This document shows, piece after piece, positions 56,227 through 64,000 of a stretch of 64,000 nt of DNA (position 1 is its first letter; each line of letters starts with the position of its first letter). The notes beneath the pieces are model-generated. The model was not told where the DNA came from. It saw only the letters and a program-made list of their open reading frames with translations, and ran no database searches. This DNA is from Molossus alvarezi (Eukaryota > Chordata > Mammalia > Chiroptera > Molossidae): NCBI GenBank assembly GCA_037176705.1, contig CM073886.1:127378001-127442000 (forward strand). Reading direction: 5' to 3'. The position numbers and the translations under genes are program-made.

Positions 56227-56262
56227 AGGAGGAGGGAGAGGGAGAAGGAGAGGGAGAGAGAA
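56227..56262. repeat. (GGAGAG)n-like purine run
   Basis: Imperfect GGAGAG units just before a SINE. Confidence 0.85.
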
Positions 56263-56291
56263 TATACTTCTTGTATAAAAATTATTTTTCA

Positions 56292-56527
56292 GCCCTGGCC
56301 GGTTTGGCTCAGTGGTTAGAGCGTCAGCCTGCGGTCCACAGAGACCCGGGTTCGGTTCCCGCTAAGGGCATGTACCTTGGCTGCAGTTTGTCCCCGGCCC
56401 TGGTTGGGTTGTGTGGGTGGCGGCCACTCGATGTGTCCCTTTCACATCGATTTTTCTCTCTCTTCCTCTCTCTCCTTCCCGCTCTGAGTGAAAAATGGAA
56501 AAATGTCCTCGGGTGAGGATTAAAAAA
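56292..56527 (+). mobile_element. VES-type SINE, full length, type A, young-looking
   Basis: Near-consensus plus-strand copy, starting 'gccctggccggtttggctca' and ending 'cctcgggtgaggatt' plus A-tail. Perfect 15-bp TSD 'aaaaattatttttca' at 56277-56291 and 56528-56542. Confidence 0.97.
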
Positions 56528-56650
56528 AAAAATTATTTTTCAGTCTGTCTTATATATTTTGGCAGCCCATTTCTATGTTAAAAAAAAAAAAGAGATCTCT
56601 TAAAGCATCTACATCATCCCATCGTCACCTGTATTTTGTTCATGATCTTT

Positions 56651-56889
56651 TTTTTTTTTTTTATCCTCACCCGAGGACATTTTTCCATTTTTTGTTCAGA
56701 TAGAGTAGGAGGGAGAGAGAGAGAGAAGCATCGATGTGAAAGGGACACATCGAGTGGTTGCCACCTGCACAACCCAACCAGGGCTGGGGACAAACTGCAA
56801 ACGAGGTATGTGCCCTTAGCAGGAACCGAAACTTGGGTCTCTCTGGACCGCAGGCCGATGTTCTAACCACTGAACCAAAGCAGCCAGGG
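56651..56889 (-). mobile_element. VES-type SINE, full length, type A
   Basis: Minus-strand copy with a long T run (tail) at 56648-56662 and head ending 'aagcagccaggg'. No clear TSD. Confidence 0.92.
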
Positions 56890-57011
56890 TTTTTCCATCA
56901 TTTTAAAAGACCTTCTAAATTATTGTAATGTAAAATATTTTCAACATTTATTCTGTAAAAGACCAACACTTCAATAAGAAATAATCATGTAGAATCAGGG
57001 CACATTTATTT

Positions 57012-57218
57012 TATTTTTTAAATATATTTTTTCTTTATTGATTTTAGAGAGAGAGGAAGGGAGAGGAAGAGAGAAATAGAAACATTGATGAGAGAGAACA
57101 TCGGTTGGCTGCCCCCTGCATGCATCCCACTGGGGATTGGGTGCCTTGACTGGGAATCAAACCAGCGACCTCTTGGTACATGGGTCGACGCTCAACCAGT
57201 GAGCCACAACAGCCTGGA
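57012..57218 (-). mobile_element. VES-type SINE, type B
   Basis: Minus-strand copy with 'tattgattttagagagagag' tail side and head near 57218. Perfect 15-bp TSD 'agggcacatttattt' at 56997-57011 and 57219-57233. About 20 bases of the middle ('cacaacctgggcatg' part) are missing. Confidence 0.93.
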
Positions 57219-57349
57219 AGGGCACATTTATTTGAAATAATCTCAGACTTAGAATCATTATTACCTTCTGTAATACATAAGGTTATTAAATGAAATAACA
57301 CATCTTGGACATGATCTGAGTTATCTAGACCACAGCATCTCCTCTAAAA

Positions 57350-57475
57350 CTATTTTTCTAAAAATTTTTAATTACAGTTGGCATACAATATTATATTAGT
57401 TTCAGGTGTACAATATAGTGATTAGATATTTATATACCTTAGAAAGTGATCACCCCAATAAGTCTAAACCGAGCA
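57350..57475 (-). mobile_element. Old LINE-1 3' UTR fragment, minus strand
   Basis: 'aattacagttggcatacaat', 'ttagtttcaggtgtacaata', 'tagtgattagatatttatat', 'agaaagtgatcacccc': reverse 3' end of an old LINE-1, similar to 51620-51720. Confidence 0.85.
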
Positions 57476-57563
57476 TCTTATATGCAGTTTTACAAAAGTT
57501 GCATGTTAATTAGATCAAATTGATAGCTTGCTTTGAAACTTCAGACATGAGAAGTAGATTTTA

Positions 57564-57650
57564 TTTATTTTTTATTTTTATTTTGTATTATTGAAAGTAA
57601 TACAGATGTTCCCCCTTTTCCCTCATTGATCCTCTCCCCGCTCCCACCCC
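57564..57650 (-). mobile_element. Very short LINE-1 3' end insertion, 87 bp
   Basis: Minus strand: last part of a bat-type LINE-1 3' UTR (plus-strand 'acagatgttcccccttttcc') and an A-rich tail. Perfect 14-bp TSD 'agaagtagatttta' at 57550-57563 and 57651-57664. Confidence 0.88.
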
Positions 57651-57716
57651 AGAAGTAGATTTTAAAAGCAAGAAAACATTTACTGTCCATGTGGAAATGA
57701 AGGAAGAAGGAAAATC

Positions 57717-57850
57717 CAGGTGGCTGCTGCGGCTCCTCACCTGGCCCCTCTCGGGAAACAGGAACAAGACAAATGAGAGCTCAAGAGCCTGGACAGAGCC
57801 CGAGGCTAGGATTTGCTGGTGAGTAAACAGCTTCTGACCTGAACTTGATA
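57717..57850 (-). repeat. Dispersed repeat, inverted partner of 61280-61415
   Basis: Its reverse complement matches 61280-61415 over about 130 bases with few differences: 'cacctggcccctctcgggaa', 'gagcctggaca', 'agcccgaggctaggatttgc', 'agtaaacagcttctgacctg' occur in both, in opposite orientation. The partner continues into an LTR-like end with AATAAA, so this is probably an LTR piece. Confidence 0.8.
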
Positions 57851-57959
57851 TTCTAGCATCTGTCTCTCAGGGAGAAACAAACATATTAGAGTTCTGTAAC
57901 ATTTCCTTAGAGTTTTCCCAAATAGGCAGCCCTGTTCCCATTTAAATATCTCAACAAGC

Positions 57960-58550
57960 CAGTTCTTTGCCGTCCAGCAACTTGGCCACCAGGTACCTTC
58001 CTCTTCCTCTTAATGTTTCACTTCAAATACCACTTCCTCCTGGAGGTGTCCCCTAATTACTGAAGAAAGGCTCTGATGTCCCTTCTGGGCTCCCAGTACA
58101 CGTTCTAATTACATATATAATTGAATGCATTATTTCTACAGTGTTTTGCAGAACTCCATATCCTTGGATTTCTCCTCAAAACAAAGCAAACAAATAAGTA
58201 AAAACCCCAAATCTGTTTTGTGGTCATTTGATTTTAGGAAACTCTATTCTAGACTCCTCTTACATATTTATTTTTTACATTTGAGTATTAATGTTTCTAA
58301 AAAGTAATTCCAGAAAGAAACTTGTTTTTACTCATTTTTTTCCCAGGACTAATTGACCGTAAAACATCTCTTTTGAGAAATGTCAGTCTGCAGATTTCTC
58401 TGGAATAAGGTTGGGAAATGCTGTCTTATGGTTCTGTGATTGTTTGCTTTGTCCTGCCTCTCCACAGGGCCACACTTATTGGTATCGCCAGTGCTTGGTA
58501 CATGCCTGGCACATAGTAGTATATTTAATGAAATTATTTGTTAATAAAAA
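57960..58550 (+). mobile_element. L2 LINE 3' remnant (weak in its first part)
   Basis: 'tgtttcacttcaaataccac', 'ctcctggaggtgtcccc' and, near the end, 'cagtgcttggtacatgcctgg', 'cacatagtagtatatttaat' are in L2 order. The middle is not recognisable. Confidence 0.5.
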
Positions 58551-58604
58551 TATGGCAGAGAGAAAGGGAATGATTTCCATGCTGGGAGCTTGGGAAAATA
58601 AAGT

Positions 58605-59060
58605 TATTTACTGTTGCATAACAAACCACCCCAACATTTAGCATTTAGTGACATAAAACAGTATTTTTGTGTGTGTGTTCATGGTTTTTATGGGTTTGGA
58701 ATTCAGAAAGAGCATAATAGGGACACTCCCCCCGCCTCACTTCACATCATGTGGGACCGTTGATGAGATATGACACAAATGGCGATGGGTACTTAGTATA
58801 GTGGGGGGCGGGAAGGGCTGAACGGAGGACAGGAATCGTTTCCAAGTTACTCTTTTCACTCACATGCGTGGCCTGAGCTCCTACATTTGACCTCCCAAGC
58901 GTGATGGTCTCAGCAGTGTCAAACTTTTTGCATCGTGGCTCAGGGCTCTAAGAACAAGTGTTCCCAGAAACTAGGCAGAAGCTGCCAGTTCTCTTAATGA
59001 CTCACCCTCAGAAATCTCAGCTATGTCAAAGAATTTATAGCCACGCTTCAGACTGGCACA
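58605..59060 (-). mobile_element. MLT1-like LTR, minus strand
   Basis: Starts 'actgttgcataacaaaccac' then 'cccaacatttag', the reverse complement of a typical MLT1 LTR end. Later 'gctctaagaacaagtgttcc' and 'ggcagaagctgccagttctc' fit the same kind of element. The middle is diverged. Confidence 0.5.
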
Positions 59061-59104
59061 GCAGGGTGAGAATCGTGATGCTACTGGTTGACATAAGGGA
59101 TTCA

Positions 59105-59230
59105 GGAGAAGGGAGTTTGCTGGGTCGGAGAGGGGGTACAAGCATGTGAACCTCCAGGTGGGATGTCTAGCTAGAATATATCTGGAGCTCAGGCAACAGG
59201 TGGGAGTTGAAAATGAGGGTTGAGGTTTAC
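59105..59230 (-). mobile_element. Possible L2 LINE remnant
   Basis: 'ggatgtctagctagaatata' and 'tctggagctcaggcaacagg' resemble the reverse L2 body. Weak. Confidence 0.35.
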
Positions 59231-59317
59231 CCCATGTAGGTGGTGCTGCAGGTACAAATCAGATTCTCTGGGGAATGTTTGCAGAGCCAGAGAGGAGACT
59301 GAGGCCTAGACCTGCTG

Positions 59318-59680
59318 TTAGGAACTGAATGTGCCCCCCTCACACTCCTATGTTGAAATCCTAATCCCACTGTGATGGTATGTGGTAGGAGTGAGGCTTT
59401 GGGGAGGTGATTAGGTCATGAGGGTGGGGCCTTCCTGAGTGGGATTTGTGCCCTCAGGAAAGAGACCCCAGGAGCTCCGTTGTTCTCTTTCTGCCGCTTG
59501 TGGACACTGTGTGAAGGTGGCAGCCTGCAGGAAAGGAGACGGTCCTCTCCAGAGCCAGCCATGCTGGGACCTGATCTCTCTGGACTTCCAGCCTCCAGAA
59601 CCAGGAGAAATAGATTTCTCTTGTCATGAGCCACACACTTTACAGTACGTTGTTATAGCAGTTTGAGCTCACTAAGACAC
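59318..59680 (+). mobile_element. MLT1/MST-type LTR (ERVL-MaLR), plus strand
   Basis: Nearly full length: 'tgttaggaactgaatgtgcc', 'tatgttgaaatcctaatccc', 'ggaggtgattaggtcatgag', 'aaagagaccccaggagctcc', 'cttccagcctccagaaccag', end 'tatagcagtttgagctcact' plus 'aagaca'. Same superfamily as 17414-17788. Confidence 0.9.
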
Positions 59681-59811
59681 CTGGGAACGCTGATGTTTAT
59701 GGGAAAACGGAAGGAGGAGAAGCAGAGAAGAAAGCTCAGAAGCTCCCACGGTGGTGAGAGGAGGAGGCAGCATGATCCTGGGCAGCCCAGAGGAGTGCTG
59801 CAGGGCGGAGG

Positions 59812-60053
59812 GTCGACAGTATCCAGGCGCCAGGAAGTCAAGGTAAGGAGGCCCGAGGGTGTCCACTGGGTTCGACAGTATCTCAGGCGCCAGGAAGTCA
59901 AGGTAAGGAGGCCCAAGGGTGTCCACTGGGTTCGACAGTATCTCAGGCCCCAGGGAAGTCAAGGTAAGGAGGCCCGAGGGTGTCCACTGGGTTCGACAGT
60001 ATCTCAGGCGCCAGGAAGTCAAGGTAAGGAGGCCCGAGGGTATCCACTGGTTT
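59812..60053. repeat. Minisatellite, four 59-61-bp units
   Basis: Units start with 'cgacagtatctcagg' at 59814, 59873, 59933 and 59994; each holds 'gccaggaagtcaaggtaagg' and 'gtccactggg'. The units differ by a few substitutions and 1-base indels. The long frames on both strands (59663-60055 and 59672-60058) follow from the repeat and are probably not genes. Confidence 0.95.
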
Positions 60054-61240
60054 GACAAGTACGCAGTTCTTCATTAGGGGAAGTTGCAGTGAAGACAGAT
60101 GGGGCTGGCGGTGGCGCTGGGGGACGCGGCTGAGTTGTTGGCATGGGAGGAAGCTCTGTGCTCATGGCTGAGCAGCATCCAGGTGGAGAGAGCTCCTTTC
60201 TCTCCCCGCCAAAGCTCTTTCTTGTGATTGTACCAGAAAGTCCCATGGCACCTCATTCACAATGGTTAGAAATGTGTAAAAGTCATTGAATAGAAAAAGC
60301 TTTTTAAGAGCACAAGGCAGCCAGGGTGGATCACATAACAGCCCAAACATGTGACACGTCCCCAGATAAGCCCAAAGCCACAGCCAGTAACAGCTCTGCA
60401 ATCTGCCAGGGAGCGGCTGACGCGGGAGCGAATCTGCTTCCTCTGTTTGGCATCTGCGGGCTGCTGAGAAGGGCGGTTTGCCAAGTCCGTGTTCCTGGAG
60501 GGGGAGAGCCCGCAGGCTCTGTGATGGTCAGGGCTGTCTCCACATGGGGAGGGAGGACTGCTGGGACGGGGAAGTGTTGTGTCATCTTACACATCCTACC
60601 GTGCCCTGACATTTCCCTTTCAGGAGAAGGCAAATGCAAGTCTGCAGGAGAAATGATTTTCATGTTCAATTTTTTCAGCTCTTTGGGACTTGAATGTGGC
60701 TGTTGGCAAAATTATGTTGCAGTTGATAAATCGTGATTCAATGAATTAATATACCGGAGGCTCTTAGAACAACGCCTGTTCTAAGAACAAACACCATGTA
60801 AGTGTAAAGTACTACTATTAATATCACTTTATTATTGTGTTACAGCTTTAAATACAGGAGCACAGTTTGATTGGAAGGAAATTCTTCTTCTCCTCTATCT
60901 TACATTTCATAGATAAGATAAACTTTGTATTTTGAAACTTTTCAAGAAACATTAGGAAGATGGGGGTCACATTTCTTGACCTGGAGTAAGAGCTATTACC
61001 AGAAAACAGTCTCTATGTGTACTCGGCGTAGAACCCACGTTTGCCACCGAGTGGGTGTGTTAAACCTCAGTGGGTGTCCTTTGTGGCTGGTGGGCTTTGA
61101 TTCCAGTGACTTGTTTTTGACTCTGATTATCCAGCCTGAGAGTGTGTCCTTTTGGGGAGAGCGGTGTGCTCCAGTGATAAAATGTGTGGGTGTAAAGTGA
61201 TCCGACTTGAAGGCCTACTGAAAAGTAGGGGCCCCATTGT
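60054..61240. other. No gene recognised
   Basis: Moderate GC around 60080-60600, with frames on both strands (60326-60736 plus, 60331-60669 minus) that overlap and have no domain I know. 60740-61240 is AT-richer and has no named element. Confidence 0.4.
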
Positions 61241-61560
61241 TCGGCTCCTGTCTCTTTTGCTCTCGCAGAGAGGGGGGATGCTGCAAGTTCAGGTCAGAAG
61301 CTGTTTACTCGCCAGCAAATCCTAGCCTCGGGCTGTGTCCAGGCTCCTGAGCTCTCGTTTGTCTTCTTCCTGTTTCCCGAGAGGGGCCAGGTGCGGAGTC
61401 ACAGCAGCCAGGGTGGAGGTCTAGAGTGGCATCCGTGGGGATTATTTTATCCCTTTACTCCCATTCTCACAATAAAACCTTATCTACCCCAAACACCTCT
61501 GCGCAGAGTTCCTTTTGAGTCTATGCCTCCAAATTCTGGTATAAATCTGCATCAAGCTGT
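61241..61560 (+). mobile_element. LTR-like repeat end with AATAAA
   Basis: 61280-61415 is the inverted match of 57717-57850. It is followed by 'cccattctcacaataaaacc' (AATAAA at about 61472) and 'gagttccttttgagtctatg'. A polyadenylation signal in such a place suggests the 3' part of an LTR. The family is unknown and the 5' end is not defined. Confidence 0.55.
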
Positions 61561-61649
61561 GGTTTAGTCACTAGGGAAAAGTAGATGTTATTTCTGACTT
61601 GGAGAAGTTTCTATTAGTATTTTAGATATGTTTGAAATTCACAGTCAGC

Positions 61650-61663
61650 TGTCTGTCTGTCTG

Positions 61664-61707
<44 letters not shown>

Positions 61708-61770
61708 ACCTATCTACCATCACCTATCTATCTATCACCTGTCTATCTATCTACTACCTATCTACACTTA
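61650..61770. repeat. Compound (TGTC)n/(TATC)n microsatellite
   Basis: Three TGTC units, about eleven TATC units at 61664-61707, then interrupted TATC/ACC units. Confidence 0.95.
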
Positions 61771-63039
61771 GAAACATGAAGTGTTTATTTTGAAATATAA
61801 GTTTTCTGATCAGAAAAATAGTGGGACTATTATTTAGGTTTGGAAGAATGATTTAGAAAGATGGACTAGACTATGGTGGAGTAAATGTGATGAGTTAGAG
61901 ATAAAGAGTTTTAAAAAATTATTCCATGAGCTAGAAATACACTTTCAAAGTGTTTTAGACAGATGTAATTGTGGGAAAACTAAAAAGGAGCAAAGATGAG
62001 TAGCCAGCCTGTGAATGCCATCACTGGGCTTTTCCAGCACTTTCTCAGCTGAGGACCAGGTTGACAAGGGTCACCTAGGACAGTAAGAGGGGCTGCTGTG
62101 GCCCGGTAGATACATGGACCTGTGCTTCTAGAGAACATGAGCAGGGTGGTCTCTGATGCTTACGTAGAGAGGGTGTAAGTCAAGGATGTTTTGCACACAG
62201 CAGCTGTTCTGGAAGTGCTTGTTGTTCACAGTGCAGCTCATATATAAATGGGTGAAGGTTTCATGGACCCTAATTTCCTGAAATGCCCTTTCTTTGGCTA
62301 TTAGTGTGCTCTAACATTCAGCCTTGTCTTGGATTTTCTTTAGGGCTGCTAAAACCCTAAAGGCTTGAAAACCTCTTGGAAGCTATAATGCTATGTCCAG
62401 ACTGGGAAAATGTCATAGATATGTCTATTTCCTTTAGCCACTCAGGATAATAAAGTCTGTAACACAAATTTTGGGGGCCTTAAATATCCATGTTACATCC
62501 ATGAATATTGGTCCTCACTAATTTTCAAAACTAGAATTTCTTATCCTTTATAATGTTACATCTAAAGCCAAGTGTTCCTACACTCAGTTTTGGGGGACTT
62601 GGAATAGAGTTAGTTTCTATGTAGCTTTTATTCTCTAAACTCACATCCTTATTGGTCTAGAGACTAGAGTTTGTGTTTTCTGGAAATGAGGGCAAGACCT
62701 GTTGGTGGTCAGAAAGCATTAATAGTAAACCCATCTACCAAGGCAAATTTTGCCTGACTGATGTGTGTAGCAAGATCAAGTGAAATATTTTTAATTTAAT
62801 TTTTGATTATCCAGATCAATGAAGATATACCAAGAGGTCAGGAAATGTTATGGGGGGAAATCAATTCTCTCTCTCTTTGAATTAGCTGTCTCTAATGGTA
62901 ATCTATTTTATGGGGATCAGAACATTGTTTGGCGATCAGCGAGATCATTTTCCTCATCGTGAACCATATACAAGATAGTGATACAAGAGACTATACTCAG
63001 TTAATGGTCTAACAGAAAGTATGTCTTAGAAGGAATAAA
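61771..63039. other. No gene recognised
   Basis: AT-rich, no named element. Confidence 0.5.
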
Positions 63040-63575
63040 GCAGTCACTAGCCCCATGTGGCCACTGAGCACTTGAAGTGTGGTTCCACCGAGAAACCAAA
63101 TGTTAAATTTTGTTTTAAATTTAAATTTAAAAACTAGTACATAGTTCAGATAGTAGAGGATTTTTATGAATGTTTGAAACAACTTGGATATGTCAGTTTA
63201 CTTTTTGAGTAAATTCTATGAAGTAGCAATATAGAACAAAGATTTGCTATGAAAATTTAGAGACCAAATTGAAATTGTTAATCAGGATGTGGCAAAGTGG
63301 GTTTACAGTTGTACTTATGTGAGCTACAGCATTTATTCTTGTATAATTATTTATTAATTATTACATTCTTTTCTATACAAACAACTCTAAACCTACTTTT
63401 GCCCCATCCTGTATGTAAAATACACACTGGAGTTTAGAAACAATAGAAGAAAGAATGTAAGGTATCTGATTGATAATTCTTTTACACTTATTACATATTG
63501 AAGTGATAATATTTAGATATAGTTGTTAAATAAAATATATTATTTCATTTAATTTTGCCTCTTTCTTTTAAAGTT
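63040..63575 (+). mobile_element. Old interspersed repeat (DNA-transposon-like), interrupted
   Basis: 'ctagccccatgtggccactg', 'gagcacttgaagtgtgg' at the start and 'aaaatacacactggagttta', 'gaagtgataatatttagata', 'taaataaaatatattatt' at the end form a widespread mammalian repeat. The middle (about 63120-63410) does not fit and may be an insertion or diverged sequence. I am unsure of the family name. Confidence 0.6.
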
Positions 63576-63794
63576 TATCCCATCTTTCCTGGAGAGTAAT
63601 TAGTCCCCGGGAGGCTGGGAGAGGGACACTTTCCCCTCTGTCATCCCATCTGTCAAGTTTGAGGACACTCTGAGTTGGTGGAGAACACGTTGGCCATAAG
63701 TCACCACTTTCATTCTGGGACTCAGTTTCTTCCTCTCTTTTTTCAGAATGTAGGAATATCAGACACATCAGTCCCACAAATTATAACCAAATAG

Positions 63795-63985
63795 TGAAAC
63801 TTGAAGCCAAAAGACCTGAGTTTAATCTCTTACTTTGACTCATAATAACTATATGACTTTGGGTAATTGAAGGTGTAAGCTTCAATTCCCTCTTCTCTAA
63901 AATAGCGCTAAAGATAATCTGTGACTCCCAGGAGTACAGAGTGGATGAAATAAAATCATATATGTGAAAATACTACCGAAATGAC
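63795..63985 (+). mobile_element. MIR SINE remnant
   Basis: 'agacctgagtttaatctc', 'actatatgactttgggtaat', 'cttcaattccctcttctctaa', 'gtggatgaaataaaatcat': MIR order, plus strand. Confidence 0.75.
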
Positions 63986-64000
63986 CTGTAAAGTTTCAGG

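Noticed and set aside
59812..60053. CRISPR-like array
   Set aside because: Units are contiguous with no unique spacers, and the genome is mammalian.
59663..60058. Coding tandem-repeat protein on either strand
   Set aside because: Both strands are open because a 60-bp unit divisible by three has few stops. There is no start context or domain, and the units carry 1-base indels that break frame coherence.

Overview
The window is nuclear DNA from a mammal, and almost certainly a bat of the Yangochiroptera. Twenty-three copies or fragments of a tRNA-derived SINE of the VES type are spread over both strands. Each has a head reading 'gccctggccggtttggctcag' or close to it, with tRNA-like A and B boxes. 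Three young LINE-1 3' ends and old mammal-wide repeats (MIR, L2, MLT1/MST-type LTRs, MER5A-type hAT) complete the picture. The family or species cannot be fixed from this sequence.

I see no intact protein-coding gene and no clear exon of one. The open frames are short and almost all fall in repeats, such as LINE-1 ORF2 tails, SINE bodies read through, and retroviral remnants. The window looks intergenic or deeply intronic. It is AT-rich overall, with GC- and CpG-richer islands at about 14.5-15.0 kb, 31.0-33.6 kb and 34.4-34.8 kb.

Layout. 0-11 kb: SINEs, a young LINE-1 tail with an 18-bp target-site duplication (TSD), L1MA, L2 and MIR remnants. 11.3-13.3 kb: a minus-strand, internally deleted endogenous retrovirus with a 3' LTR, polypurine tract, broken env transmembrane part and leader; two SINEs are nested in its LTR. 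14.5-17.8 kb: a CpG-rich stretch, a second young LINE-1 tail and an MLT1/MST-type LTR. 18.7-25.1 kb: L2 and L1 remnants with SINEs. 26.0-28.9 kb: three LINE-1 pieces, including a twin-primed (5'-inverted) insertion. 31.0-32.5 kb: a processed pseudogene of HAUS4 with poly(A) and a TSD. 32.6-33.6 kb: a GC-rich pseudogene-like segment I cannot name. 34.4-34.8 kb: a CpG-dense patch. 37.8-39.5 kb: a MER5A-type hAT and an ERVL-type LTR with a tRNA-Leu-like primer binding site. 40-43 kb: SINEs and the 5' half of a second provirus of the family seen at 11-13 kb. 43.4-44.3 kb: an L2 reverse-transcriptase tail and 3' end. 51.6-55.8 kb: old minus-strand LINE-1 with three SINEs nested side by side. 56-61.6 kb: SINEs, a very short LINE-1 insertion, LTRs, a four-copy 60-bp minisatellite and an inverted repeat pair. 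61.6-64 kb: a TATC microsatellite, a DNA-transposon-like repeat and MIR.

The main biology is the work of LINE-1 retrotransposition: full and very truncated insertions, twin priming, SINE mobilisation and a processed pseudogene, dated relative to each other by nesting and TSDs. I found no gene system, CRISPR array or operon, and nothing I would call a previously undescribed functional system. The best leads are the two related proviral remnants, the structural oddities of several retrotransposon insertions, and the CpG patch and splice-donor-bearing minisatellite. Repeat family names come from recognising consensus features by eye, so subfamily labels are approximate.
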